DNA of 64,000 nt from a virus (IMGVR_UViG_3300033571_014591:1-64000); one strand, 5' to 3'; positions 1 through 7,646 are shown, numbered from the stretch's first letter. Numbers and translations: made by a program. The notes: generated from the letters alone by a model not told the origin.

Positions 1-2
1 AG

Positions 3-47
3 CGGAAACGTAAGGCAAAGATTACCAAAGGTGCGGAACAGTCATGA
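3..47 (+). CDS. 3' end of an upstream gene (partial)
   Basis: An open frame enters from the left edge and encodes a basic tail ending in ...KGAEQS before TGA. That stop overlaps the ATG of thyX as ATGA, the usual coupling of adjacent phage genes. Only 14 codons are visible, so no function can be assigned. Another frame is also open to position 51, so the choice rests on the ATGA overlap. Confidence 0.4.
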   Translation, partial: RKRKAKITKGAEQS

Positions 48-961
48 GTGAGACACACGTAAAGAATGACAACGGAGTATTGCGGTACCCGGTGGTCATG
101 GATAAATACGGCGCACGGCCAGTTGTAGAAGACAGCGCACTGGCGTCAATGCCTGTGCTTGGGGACGGATGCGTTGTGCTTCTCTCCACATACGGCAGTG
201 ATCAGTCTATTGCAGACACTGCACGGGTTTCCTACGGCAAGGGCACCAAGAAGAGCAGCAATGACCGGGCGCTGTTGCGGTACCTGATGCGGCATCGTCA
301 TACCAGCCCGTTTGAGCACGCTGAGGTGTCGTTTTATCTGAGGGTGCCCATCTTTGTGATGCGGCAGTTGGTGCGCCACCGGACGGCAAACATCAATGAG
401 TACAGCGGCAGGTATTCAGAGATGCTAGACGAGTTCTACGTGCCCACTGCGTCACATATGGGGCATCAGTCTTCAACGAACAAGCAGGGGCGTGAGGGGT
501 CATTCTCCAGTGAAGACGCACATGCAGCGGGTACCCTGATGTACCACGCGCAGCAGAAGTCCTATGACACCTACCAGGAACTCCTTAACATGGACCTGTC
601 ACGGGAGCTAGCTCGGACTGTCACCAGTGTGGGGATGTTTACTGAGCTCTACTGGAAGTGCGATCTCCATAATTTCCTGCATATGCTGAAGCTTCGCACT
701 GATGTGCATGCGCAGCAGGAGATTCGTGATGTGGCTAACGCCATGTATGCCTGCATTACGCCGTTCTTTCCTGACACCATCTCGGCGTGGGAAGACTACG
801 TGCTGAATGCCCACACGTTTAGCTCGCATGAGCTGAGGATCTTGGCTGATTTAATCAACTGGCGGGAATACACCATGTACGGTGTAAGCAAGAGCGCTGG
901 AATGTCTGACAGGGAGCTGGTTGAATTTCAGGGGATGCTGAAGAAGCTAGGTAATCTCTAA
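44..961 (+). CDS. thyX: Flavin-dependent thymidylate synthase ThyX
   Basis: Makes dTMP from dUMP using methylenetetrahydrofolate, NADPH and FAD, giving the phage its own thymidylate supply. The ThyX signature RHRTANINEYSGRYS lies at residues 111-125 (the RHRxxxxxxxS motif). An RHRHTSPFEH block at 83-92 and a C-terminal LRTDVHAQQEIR segment are also typical. At 305 residues it is slightly longer than many ThyX proteins because of a short N-terminal extension. It is the last plus-strand gene before a converging minus-strand unit. It fits with the nucleotide-metabolism genes encoded opposite (a deoxyribonucleotidase and a dNTP diphosphohydrolase-like protein). Identification is strong; activity is inferred from the intact motif. 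Confidence 0.95.
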   Translation: MSETHVKNDNGVLRYPVVMDKYGARPVVEDSALASMPVLGDGCVVLLSTYGSDQSIADTARVSYGKGTKKSSNDRALLRYLMRHRHTSPFEHAEVSFYLRVPIFVMRQLVRHRTANINEYSGRYSEMLDEFYVPTASHMGHQSSTNKQGREGSFSSEDAHAAGTLMYHAQQKSYDTYQELLNMDLSRELARTVTSVGMFTELYWKCDLHNFLHMLKLRTDVHAQQEIRDVANAMYACITPFFPDTISAWEDYVLNAHTFSSHELRILADLINWREYTMYGVSKSAGMSDRELVEFQGMLKKLGNL

Positions 962-966
962 GAGGT

Positions 967-998
967 GTCCGCAGGAGCACCTGTATGCTCCCACGGAC
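967..998. terminator. Symmetric hairpin between convergent units
   Basis: The 162-bp gap between thyX (+) and dps (-) holds a very regular inverted repeat: GTCCG-CA-GGAGCA, a 6-nt loop, then TGCTCC-CA-CGGAC. The only mismatch is a symmetric CA/CA internal loop. Its place between converging genes suggests a bidirectional transcription terminator. Neither side has a strong T-tract, so an RNA-stability role is also possible. I see no supported gene in the rest of the gap. Confidence 0.5.
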
Positions 999-1123
999 TT
1001 ATGTGTATGCGAGCAGCGGATTAACCTCTTCATGTGAGCCAGTCAAGGCGATGAATGTCAGCAACACTGACAGAGTTAAGAGGAACCGCCGCCGCATACA
1101 GCATAGTCGGTCTATTGGCAGGC

Positions 1124-1576
1124 TTAGGTCAACTGTACTCTGATCTGCCACTCCCACTTCAGGTGCGCTGCTTCACGATCTTGGATGAAGTTAGCAAGCC
1201 CATAATCACCTGCCGATTCCGCAAGCCCCCGAACATAATTCAGATGCACTCTTAGCTTCTTGTTGAGTTCCTGTAGCTCTGTGAGGAGCTTCTGGGAATC
1301 ACCGTTCTTGTGCACGTTAGTCTGGTCTGTGCCGTAACTGAGCACACGAACCAGGTCTACAGGGGCCATCTGATTGTGCTGCCGAATGGACTCAGCAATG
1401 TGGTCAATCGAGCTGAAGACGTCTTCGTAGATGTCACTGAAGAATTTATGCAGGGACACAAACTTCTCCCCCTCGACGTTCCAGTGCGCTGAGTGGGCTC
1501 TGAAGTACATGACGTAGGTGTGGCCCAGCAACTGCTTTAATCCAGATACCAATTGTGTGTTTGCTGATTCTGCCAT
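1124..1576 (-). CDS. dps: Dps-like ferritin
   Basis: A 150-residue member of the Dps/ferritin-like family, which forms dodecamers that oxidise and store iron and protect DNA from oxidative damage. The inter-subunit ferroxidase ligands are visible at H31 (in HWNVEG), H43, D58 and E62. Their +12, +15 and +4 spacing is exactly that of E. coli Dps (H51, H63, D78, E82), and the conserved Trp follows the first His. There is no long basic N-terminal tail, so direct DNA binding is uncertain. It is the promoter-distal gene of the minus-strand block. Its start ATG abuts the stop of the upstream diphosphohydrolase-like gene. Confidence 0.93.
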   Translation of the reverse strand: MAESANTQLVSGLKQLLGHTYVMYFRAHSAHWNVEGEKFVSLHKFFSDIYEDVFSSIDHIAESIRQHNQMAPVDLVRVLSYGTDQTNVHKNGDSQKLLTELQELNKKLRVHLNYVRGLAESAGDYGLANFIQDREAAHLKWEWQIRVQLT

Positions 1577-1980
1577 TACTTGCTCCTAATGTTATCAGTG
1601 CCCTTGGAGTGGGTATCGAACCACCAGAGGGCAATGATGTGCCACGCTGCACAGATGAGGTGGTGGGTGCCTGTCTCCTCATCATGGGTTTCTCCGTGCT
1701 TCCATTGGCTGAAGTGGCGACTAAAGGCGTCCTCGCTGAGACTCCAGTTGTAGCCCTTCTCCCAGTTACGGTCTTCGTACTTTCTTGCACCCACCCCGTA
1801 GTGTGTTGCCAAAGCCCACAGGAAGTCTGCAGGGATCAGGCTGAAGCGTTGGGGTTTCTGCCCCTTCTCCCCACCTGTCAGGGGATCCTTTATACGCACC
1901 TCGCCTAAGGAGCAGCCGTGCGTGCATTTACCTCCGGGCTTATGGTCTTCCTCGCTGCAGCCACAAGATTTACACAACAT
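1576..1980 (-). CDS. dATP/dGTP diphosphohydrolase-like (DUF5664-type) protein
   Basis: This 134-residue protein begins with a Cys-rich CKSCGCSEED...CTHGC segment that could bind zinc. A core follows with GARKYEDRNWEKG and a helix containing HHLICAAWHIIALWW. That core matches my memory of the phage family formerly called DUF5664, now described as a dATP/dGTP diphosphohydrolase N-terminal domain. Such enzymes trim purine dNTPs and help shape the nucleotide pool. It overlaps the start of the neighbouring HAD gene by 11 bp, suggesting coupling. The family call is from memory, and the catalytic assignment is less certain. Confidence 0.6.
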   Translation of the reverse strand: MLCKSCGCSEEDHKPGGKCTHGCSLGEVRIKDPLTGGEKGQKPQRFSLIPADFLWALATHYGVGARKYEDRNWEKGYNWSLSEDAFSRHFSQWKHGETHDEETGTHHLICAAWHIIALWWFDTHSKGTDNIRSK

Positions 1981-2542
1981 CTTTTAGCGCCTCCCTCAGT
2001 GAGCTGACGTCCATGTTAAAGATTCCCCGGTAGCCTTCATTATAGGGGCGCTTAAAGAGGGCAGTCTTTACGGCTCCACTTTGGTTCATCAAGTTATCAA
2101 TCCGGTCGTCAATGATCATGGAAGCTGTCACTGCTTCACAGAAGAGTTGCTTGTCCCCACTGATGACCACTGTGGGATTCTTGAAGCCATGCTGCGCTAG
2201 CCACGCTTCGGATTCCATCTTGGCTGTCTTTCCTGGCCGTGTGGTGAGGAAGTAGATATCCCACGCATCACGCTTGGAGTTGAGTAGCTCCAAGTCTTCC
2301 CATGCTGTAGCGTAGGGGAACAATCCGCGCCAGAAGACGCCACTGTTTCTTACCTCAGTCCACGCCTTGATTTCGTCGTCTGCAGAATACCCATAGTGGC
2401 TAGGCCAGTCCCACACTGAAGGAAACAGCGTGTCGAATGGGTCAAGCTTTACTGTGGGGTTGATGCTACGGAGTAGCTTAGCGAACCCTGAATTGAAGTC
2501 CACTAAGCAGCCGTCTAAGTCACATGCAATTATGTTCTTCAC
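1970..2542 (-). CDS. HAD-superfamily 5'(3')-deoxyribonucleotidase-like phosphatase
   Basis: A HAD hydrolase of 190 residues. Motif I is DLDGCLVDF (residues 8-16, nucleophile and acid Asp), motif II lies in FLTTRPG, and motif IV is DDRIDN. This pattern fits the 5' nucleotidase (NT5C) type that dephosphorylates deoxynucleoside monophosphates. The start is GTG at 2542, overlapping the upstream stop as GTGA. It sits with ThyX and the dNTP diphosphohydrolase-like protein in a nucleotide-metabolism group. Substrate specificity cannot be read from the sequence. Confidence 0.8.
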   Translation of the reverse strand: MKNIIACDLDGCLVDFNSGFAKLLRSINPTVKLDPFDTLFPSVWDWPSHYGYSADDEIKAWTEVRNSGVFWRGLFPYATAWEDLELLNSKRDAWDIYFLTTRPGKTAKMESEAWLAQHGFKNPTVVISGDKQLFCEAVTASMIIDDRIDNLMNQSGAVKTALFKRPYNEGYRGIFNMDVSSLREALKDVV

Positions 2543-2709
2543 TCGGGTAGCACCTCAATAAATGTAATACGGCTTGCTGGGTAGAGACGATTGGGCTTAA
2601 TCCACACGCCCTTGAGAAGGATCTCCTCTGCGATGTTGTGGATAAGCTCGTCCTTGCGGTACGTAAAGTCTACTGTTGAATCATCTGTGTGCACACGGAT
2701 AATAGGCAT
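2539..2709 (-). CDS. Small protein of unknown function (56 aa)
   Basis: The start ATG at 2709 directly follows the TAA of the upstream metallopeptidase-like gene. The stop TGA overlaps the GTG of the next gene, so the frame fits tightly between two confident genes. The product is hydrophilic, with no Cys pairs or membrane segment, and ends FIEVLPE. I recognise no family; the call rests on gapless packing in the operon. Confidence 0.65.
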   Translation of the reverse strand: MPIIRVHTDDSTVDFTYRKDELIHNIAEEILLKGVWIKPNRLYPASRITFIEVLPE

Positions 2710-3075
2710 TTAGTCCTCATATGCAGCCACAAAAGCCCGGGCCATCTGGTCCACAATCCGCTCGTAGGCTATGTAAGCTGGGCTCTTATGGTCAATCTTG
2801 ATGCCCAAGTCCTGCACCGGCATGACAACATGCAGAAGTTCATGGACAAGGACCACCTCTAGGTTGTCTTCTCCTGGTTTAATCTCTCGCGGATTAAGTA
2901 GCAGGATATGCGCTCTCTTCTTGGTGTCGTAGCAGTGGCATGCACCCAAGACGTCCCCGTCAACACGGTCAATGATGTCGCTGCGGTCTACAATCTCGAC
3001 GTCAATGTCCCAATCTTGGATGCGGAGGCGCTTCTGCCACTTTAGGAGTAGTGTACGAATCTGCTTTGGTGTCAT
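2710..3075 (-). CDS. Zincin-like (SprT-type) metallopeptidase domain protein
   Basis: A 121-residue protein with a clear HExxH zinc-peptidase motif in VLVHELLHVV (about residue 78). Upstream lies a strand-rich segment and a possible third ligand region lies downstream. The small size and the N-terminal WQKRLRIQDWDIDVEIV pattern resemble SprT-like or phage zincin proteins, some of which act on DNA-protein crosslinks. The start overlaps the previous small gene as ATGA. Neighbouring the DNA polymerase makes a role near replication possible, but the substrate is unknown. Confidence 0.6.
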   Translation of the reverse strand: MTPKQIRTLLLKWQKRLRIQDWDIDVEIVDRSDIIDRVDGDVLGACHCYDTKKRAHILLLNPREIKPGEDNLEVVLVHELLHVVMPVQDLGIKIDHKSPAYIAYERIVDQMARAFVAAYED

Positions 3076-3176
3076 CCTCGTAGCATCTCCTTTTCCTTGG
3101 AGTCTGCGAGGCGCTCTAGGGCTTTTCTAATGCCGTTCAATACTGCAATCAATTCGTCAATAGATACAGAATCCAT
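3072..3176 (-). CDS. Very small protein (34 aa), unknown
   Basis: An ATG at 3176 opens a 34-codon frame whose TGA overlaps the next gene's ATG as ATGA. The product is a single predicted amphipathic helix (ELIAVLNGIRKALERLAD). No family is recognised. Support comes from the exact fit between the polymerase and metallopeptidase-like genes. Confidence 0.5.
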   Translation of the reverse strand: MDSVSIDELIAVLNGIRKALERLADSKEKEMLRG

Positions 3177-3203
3177 AATATGAGTCCTTTGCAAAATCCG
3201 TGC

Positions 3204-6050
3204 CTACTTCATGGAGGCCCAGGTTTGTCCAATCTTCGATTCACTGCCGATGGTGAGGTAGTCACCCATGCCCCATGCAGGGTCTAACCGCATTTCAGGG
3301 ATGGGGGCTTCCATTTCGATCCGAACCAGCTCGTCTGCCATCTCTACGTGCTCTGTCGGCACCATTAGGAACATGGCGTCATGAATAAAGAGCCGCAGCC
3401 ACTTTGCTAATGTGTCAGGGTGCTTGTAGAAGCAGTTCTTCAGTGCCCTTTTCCCGATGAGGGCGGCGTTTGACTGTGGACAGAAGGCAATCAGGCGCTT
3501 GGCGTCGTCGCCGTAGTTCCACACCCATTCGTTACCCTGCTTTTCCCAGCTGAGTACCTGATAGAAGCGGTGCGTGTGACCAAAGGCGTTCTGGACTACT
3601 GCAGACTTGTCTACCTGCAGGCACAGCCTCTTGTGCCACTGCTCGATTTCAGGGAACAGCTCATAATAGAAGCTTAACACCATGGCAGCGTCCTTGGGGC
3701 GTGGAAACCACTGTGGTGTGTCTTCACTCATGTGCTTCGGGCCAATGTGATAGTTCGCTGAGTGGATAACCTTCTTACCCACTTGGCGTTCGTCCTTGAA
3801 GCGCTTCTTGATGCCGTGCAGAGCACCTGCAAGGTCAGCGTCAGACCAGGAAAGCTGCGGCAGGTCTGCAGCAGGAAGAATCCCCATCCGGTTAAGATTG
3901 TATGCAGTAAAGTAACTGTGTAGGTCAATCTTGGCCAGACGAGTAACTGCCTGAGAGCCTGCCTCGTAGCCCACCAGCACCGCTTCGATGCCGCCGAAGT
4001 CCCGCTCCAGAAACGTATACCCAGGAGGCGCAACGAACATCTGTTTAACGAGCTTCTGGATGTCGCTGTCATCGCCTCGCGGGATGTTCTGCAGGTTCGG
4101 TGACACCATTGATGAGCGGAGCGTAGAGGGGCTGTGCCGGAAGATACCGTGTACGTTGCCGTCACGTCCTGTCGGGAAGCCCCCTTCAAGCTTGCCGTTC
4201 TCGATGTATCCAATGTAACGGCTGCTAATGGTCTGTAGTTCACGGAACTCCAGCACTGACGGGTAGACCCTGTCCTCTGGGTGGCGTCCCATGAGCTTCT
4301 TAATGGCCTTCTCGTCTGTAGTGGGCTTCTTCTCATCTCCCTTGCCTACGAAGATAAGGGGATGCTTCTTGGCCTGCTGATACTTGATGATGCCCTTGGT
4401 GGAGGGGACAAACCGCCCCATCTTGGCCCACCGCTTCTCTCCCTCTAGTCGTTCGACGGGGTGAGCTCCTGCACAGGGGTTGGATTCGACCTCTGTGTAG
4501 AGTTGCCCTTCACAAGGGTTAGGTGACTTCTTGCTGGCTTTGACGTGGGCTGCTGTCCATTTGGAGCCGCACCGGGTGCACTGTTTGACTGGCTTTGCCT
4601 TGAAGTGAGCTTTCTTCGGGGCGCTTTCGTTGCAGGCAGAGCAGTAGATGTTAGTGATTCCATTAAAAGTGACCTCTGTAAGTCCTGACGTGTCCTTAGG
4701 GGGCTTCTTGTAGCCCTCTTTGGGAGTAATCGGCTTAATGCTCTGAGGAACCAGTGAATTAATGCGCTCAAGGACTTCAGCTTTCTTCTCTGTGAGCATT
4801 TGTGCTGAGTTGAAGCGCATCTTTGCGTCAATCGGCATGCCTGCCCGAGTCATCTCGGCGTAGACTGGGTCCAATTCGAGCACGAATTCCTGGTACACAC
4901 GGTAAAGGTTGTGCTTCTTCAGTAGCTCAATGGTGCCTCTCAGGTTGGACCCTGCTGAGTCCGCATCGACAGCGTTGTAGAAGGCTGGCTGGGAACCCGA
5001 CAGGTGCTTCCACATGCGTAGGTTCTTGCGGAACCACGGCGTGACGAAGTTCAGGGACTTCTTCAGGTCACTATTGAGGATGTGCCATGCGTCCATGCCG
5101 TCATGGGATGCGCCCCCGATGGTGATACCCTGCGAAATGATGCGTGGTTGGTCATAAGAACCGTTCCACCAGCACTTGGCAGCGGGATGGTTCAGCAACC
5201 GTTCATGAACCAAGCGATAAGGACCATCCCAAGGAATCGAGAGAGCATGTCCATCACGATAAGAATAGCCACACCGCAGAATAATGTAGTCGCTATTTGA
5301 TTCAAGATCCAGCTCGGCCTCGTCAGCATCTTTTCCTGGAGTCTCGATGTCAGCTGAGAGAAATAGGTCAGGATGCGATTCATAGTATTCCTCGAATTTA
5401 TTGACCCATTCGTGGGCTTCAGCTGGTGTGCAGTCTAGGGTGTAATCCCCGACTTCGTAGGAGTAGCCGTAACGGGCGTTTTCAACAGCACGCTGCAGGC
5501 AGAAGATCAATGACTGCGCCCATGCCGTCTGGCCTCGCAGGATGAAGCTTGGGTGCACAGTAGGAGTGACCCAGCAGTTGTACTTCTCGCTCCAGAAGGT
5601 GTAGCCTACGACCCCCTTGCTCTTCTTGGAGTCTAGTAGGCCTACACCGTGCTGATTGGCGATCTCAGGTAGTACACGGTGGAATGCCGTAGCGCCTAAC
5701 GTGACAATGGCCTTGGGTTTCATTTCTGTGATGGCCTTGTCAAGGTTAGGCGAGCAGTGGTTGATAGCGTCCTGCATGTACCACATACCGGCCAGTTTGT
5801 TGGCTGGCGGTTGGCAAAACAGGACGTTAGCAACCCTGAACTCTTCACGGTTAAGTCCTCCGCGCTGCAGGAGCTTATCAAGGGTGAAGCCAGCTTTGCC
5901 TACGAAGGGCTTGCCAGCCGCTGCTTCGTCTGCACCGAGGGCTTCACCGATGATAAGAACTCCATTAGAGCCGGTACCGGTCACCTCCATGAACCCGGTA
6001 CCGGAGCTCTGTAGCGCACATCCATTGCACGACGACGGTTTGTTAAGCAA
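3204..6050 (-). CDS. Uracil-DNA glycosylase / family A DNA polymerase fusion
   Basis: A 948-residue replicative polymerase with an N-terminal Fe-S uracil-DNA glycosylase (about 1-195). The glycosylase part shows cluster cysteines C8, C11, C79 and C99, GEALGADE at 35-42, FVGKAG at 49-54 and HPS at 166-168. A 3'-5' exonuclease follows with Exo I D234/E236, Exo II D300 and Exo III Y358/D362. A four-Cys zinc ribbon (C470, C473, C491, C494) interrupts the region before the palm. Polymerase motifs are PNLQNIPR (651-658), motif A around D684, motif B RQVGKKVIHSANYHIG (755-770) and motif C H890-D891. Start is TTG with AGGAG five bases upstream. It likely copies the genome and may inspect for uracil. 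All catalytic residues appear intact. Confidence 0.92.
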   Translation of the reverse strand: MLNKPSSCNGCALQSSGTGFMEVTGTGSNGVLIIGEALGADEAAAGKPFVGKAGFTLDKLLQRGGLNREEFRVANVLFCQPPANKLAGMWYMQDAINHCSPNLDKAITEMKPKAIVTLGATAFHRVLPEIANQHGVGLLDSKKSKGVVGYTFWSEKYNCWVTPTVHPSFILRGQTAWAQSLIFCLQRAVENARYGYSYEVGDYTLDCTPAEAHEWVNKFEEYYESHPDLFLSADIETPGKDADEAELDLESNSDYIILRCGYSYRDGHALSIPWDGPYRLVHERLLNHPAAKCWWNGSYDQPRIISQGITIGGASHDGMDAWHILNSDLKKSLNFVTPWFRKNLRMWKHLSGSQPAFYNAVDADSAGSNLRGTIELLKKHNLYRVYQEFVLELDPVYAEMTRAGMPIDAKMRFNSAQMLTEKKAEVLERINSLVPQSIKPITPKEGYKKPPKDTSGLTEVTFNGITNIYCSACNESAPKKAHFKAKPVKQCTRCGSKWTAAHVKASKKSPNPCEGQLYTEVESNPCAGAHPVERLEGEKRWAKMGRFVPSTKGIIKYQQAKKHPLIFVGKGDEKKPTTDEKAIKKLMGRHPEDRVYPSVLEFRELQTISSRYIGYIENGKLEGGFPTGRDGNVHGIFRHSPSTLRSSMVSPNLQNIPRGDDSDIQKLVKQMFVAPPGYTFLERDFGGIEAVLVGYEAGSQAVTRLAKIDLHSYFTAYNLNRMGILPAADLPQLSWSDADLAGALHGIKKRFKDERQVGKKVIHSANYHIGPKHMSEDTPQWFPRPKDAAMVLSFYYELFPEIEQWHKRLCLQVDKSAVVQNAFGHTHRFYQVLSWEKQGNEWVWNYGDDAKRLIAFCPQSNAALIGKRALKNCFYKHPDTLAKWLRLFIHDAMFLMVPTEHVEMADELVRIEMEAPIPEMRLDPAWGMGDYLTIGSESKIGQTWASMK

Positions 6051-6051
6051 T

Positions 6052-6384
6052 CTATCTCCTTAGTTGCTTAACATTATATGCATCAACTGTTCCCTGAGCA
6101 ATCGCCAATGCTACGGTTGTCCACAATACAGCCTTTGGGTGCTTCTCTTTCTGTGATGACAACCAGAGTGCAATGCCGGTGTGCATAGCGCCCTTGACGG
6201 CCATGGCTGTGACAATACCGTGGCGGTCAACAATGGGGCGCAGGACGGGGTTCTGTTCGCTGCACTTGTTGGCTCCGTGGCACCAGGAGGTAACACTGGT
6301 GTCAATGAAGGCAGCCGTGCCGTAGGCGAAGAACGCGGCCTTAGTTGCTGCTGAGGTCCGTGTCTTCGTCGGCGCTGAATCCAT
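6052..6384 (-). CDS. Small membrane protein
   Basis: About 110 residues starting at an internal ATG (MDSAPTKT...). Three hydrophobic stretches are likely membrane helices: AAFFAYGTAAFID, IVTAMAVKGAMHTGIALWL and AVLWTTVALAIAQG. A polar EQNPVLRP block lies between them, as in small DUF5658-like membrane proteins. The frame is open further upstream to 6660, but that part overlaps the next gene and is probably not translated. The overlap with the upstream gene is 44 bp, and no good Shine-Dalgarno precedes the chosen start, so the N-terminus is uncertain. Confidence 0.6.
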   Translation of the reverse strand: MDSAPTKTRTSAATKAAFFAYGTAAFIDTSVTSWCHGANKCSEQNPVLRPIVDRHGIVTAMAVKGAMHTGIALWLSSQKEKHPKAVLWTTVALAIAQGTVDAYNVKQLRR

Positions 6385-6751
6385 CGGGGTGTTGATTACT
6401 GTCCAGTTCCAGATCGATTCCAGCGGAAGTGGGCTGTAGAACCTCGCTTCCGGCTCTGCTGGGAGTGTCGTCCCACTCAGGGGGAGGGGCCGCAAAGAAT
6501 CCGTCTTCGGTAATGACGGCTCCACCCGTGCTCCCAGTGACGTTACTTCCAGCGTCAGCTGCGGCTGTGCCCATGTTAGCGTTGAGGCTGGTGGCAACAG
6601 GAGCATCACTAGGGGGAGCAACGACTTTCTTAGGCTTGACAGGACGAATGAGCTTCTCATAGATTTCTTTTCCTTCTGTAGAGAGTGTGTTAGCGAGCTG
6701 GTCTTCCAACCAATACTGCTGCTTCTGAGTGAGACTAAGAACGAGTGCCAC
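6341..6751 (-). CDS. Unknown protein with disordered acidic C-terminus (136 aa)
   Basis: The start is taken as GTG at 6751 because GGAGA lies just upstream; the frame is open to 6808. The N-terminal 45 residues look folded and helical (LTQKQQYWLEDQLANTL). The rest is Ala/Ser/Thr/Asp-rich and probably disordered. No family is recognised. Confidence 0.6.
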   Translation of the reverse strand: MALVLSLTQKQQYWLEDQLANTLSTEGKEIYEKLIRPVKPKKVVAPPSDAPVATSLNANMGTAAADAGSNVTGSTGGAVITEDGFFAAPPPEWDDTPSRAGSEVLQPTSAGIDLELDSNQHPDGFSADEDTDLSSN

Positions 6752-6785
6752 GATAGATTCTCCTAAGCTAAAGTGCAGCCCTGCA

Positions 6786-6980
6786 TTAGTTGTTGCATAC
6801 AGGGTCAAACGGACAGCGACCTGTGACGTAGCAGGAGCCGTGGCCCCTGCAAGGATTGCCTTCAGCCTTCATTCGGTAGAGCAGGGCTAGAATCAGGCGT
6901 TGAGTCCCCTGCTGAGGATCCACTTGCAGGGCTTCGTTCAGCATCTCCTGTGCTTTCTTCTGCATCCATTCCTGTGACAT
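6786..6980 (-). CDS. Small Cys-containing protein (64 aa)
   Basis: ATG at 6980 is preceded by GGAG at good spacing. The N-terminal half is helical; the C-terminus has four Cys (CRGHGSC...CPFDPVC) that could bind metal. It overlaps the 3' end of the upstream gene by 119 bp in another frame, which is long for this genome. Function is unknown. Confidence 0.6.
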   Translation of the reverse strand: MSQEWMQKKAQEMLNEALQVDPQQGTQRLILALLYRMKAEGNPCRGHGSCYVTGRCPFDPVCNN

Positions 6981-7227
6981 GTGACGGCTCCTGTAGTGAG
7001 GCTACGTAGCGTGTGTATTCCTTGGCGACCCAATCAACAATTAATCGGCTGCCTGCTGTAAGGCCTGCCGTGGGTGCTTCGATGCCTTGGAGATGCTGGT
7101 ACGCTGCATTTGCATAAATCCTGCCAGCGCTGCGGCGGAACTTTCGCGGCACCTCGCCCAGGATTTGTCCAATGGCTCTCTCGCTGAGGACACGCAGGAC
7201 AGCCTTAGTGGACTGTTTAGATGACAT
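6862..7227 (-). CDS. Unknown protein (121 aa)
   Basis: The start is placed at ATG 7227 (MSSKQSTKAV), inside the end of the upstream 57-codon gene; the frame is open further upstream but overlaps that gene. The N-terminal 80 residues look folded (VLRVLSERAIGQILGEVPRK). The last 40 are Ser/Ala/Glu/Pro-rich and share DNA with the next gene in another frame. No family is recognised. Confidence 0.6.
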   Translation of the reverse strand: MSSKQSTKAVLRVLSERAIGQILGEVPRKFRRSAGRIYANAAYQHLQGIEAPTAGLTAGSRLIVDWVAKEYTRYVASLQEPSHVTGMDAEESTGDAERSPASGSSAGDSTPDSSPALPNEG

Positions 7228-7390
7228 AGTCGTCCTCACCTGCGGACATCTCTTCAACGATGGCGGCCAGGAACTGGTCGGCGTCAGTGATTTCTTCAAT
7301 GCGGGGGGCTGGTGCAGTGAAGTTGATGCTCTTGATCTTGAGGTCGGTTGAAGCAGGAACAAACGAAATGGACTTAATCTTGAGGTTCAT
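7217..7390 (-). CDS. Small protein with tandem LKIKSI repeat (57 aa)
   Basis: ATG at 7390 follows GGAGTCTCAC, a good Shine-Dalgarno at normal spacing. The N-terminus carries two near-identical blocks, LKIKSISFVPASTD then LKIKSINFTAPAPR. An acidic helical tail follows. It is the first gene after a terminator. Function is unknown. Confidence 0.65.
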   Translation of the reverse strand: MNLKIKSISFVPASTDLKIKSINFTAPAPRIEEITDADQFLAAIVEEMSAGEDDYVI

Positions 7391-7435
7391 GTGAGACTCC
7401 AATATAAAGGTTATAGGTACAGTAAAAGAGGGGTG

Positions 7436-7482
7436 AAAATGAAAACCCCCGAGCAGTGGGAGGAGACTGCTCAGGGGCTCTC
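7436..7482 (-). terminator. Rho-independent terminator (minus strand)
   Basis: Read on the minus strand, CCCCTGAGCAGT, a short loop and ACTGCTCGGGGG form a strong GC-rich stem, followed by TTTTCATTTT. It ends the unit containing the 7521-9390 genes. A new start or partial read-through is then needed for the genes from 7390 down. Confidence 0.85.
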
Positions 7483-7520
7483 AACAGGCGCAGGTAAGTT
7501 CTGCACCCTCTCAGGCGCAG

Positions 7521-7646
7521 CTAAGGATGGAGCTTAGCGGTGCCAGAGTCTGTAGATGGCTTGACCTCAGGAGTAGGCCGACCCCGCTCTAGAGCAGTGC
7601 GGCGTTCTGGGTCAATACGTGGATCCATCGGACGGTTGAAACTCAT
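7521..7646 (-). CDS. Small basic protein (41 aa), unknown
   Basis: ATG at 7646 follows GAGGACCAC, a good Shine-Dalgarno. The product is rich in Arg and Pro (RPMDPRIDPERRTALERGRP) and probably unstructured alone. It lies directly before the terminator at 7436-7482. Confidence 0.55.
   Translation of the reverse strand: MSFNRPMDPRIDPERRTALERGRPTPEVKPSTDSGTAKLHP

Noticed and set aside
1055-1255. 66-residue plus frame after thyX
   Set aside because: Most of it is antisense to dps, and it lies after the probable terminator.
1576-6050. 2-aminoadenine (Z) genome system
   Set aside because: A dNTP diphosphohydrolase-like gene and a family A polymerase are present, but no PurZ-like adenylosuccinate synthetase or DatZ-like HD enzyme is seen in the window.
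6052-6660. Longer version of the membrane protein with an apparent signal peptide
   Set aside because: The extra 92 codons overlap the upstream gene; the signal-like start is probably a frame shadow.
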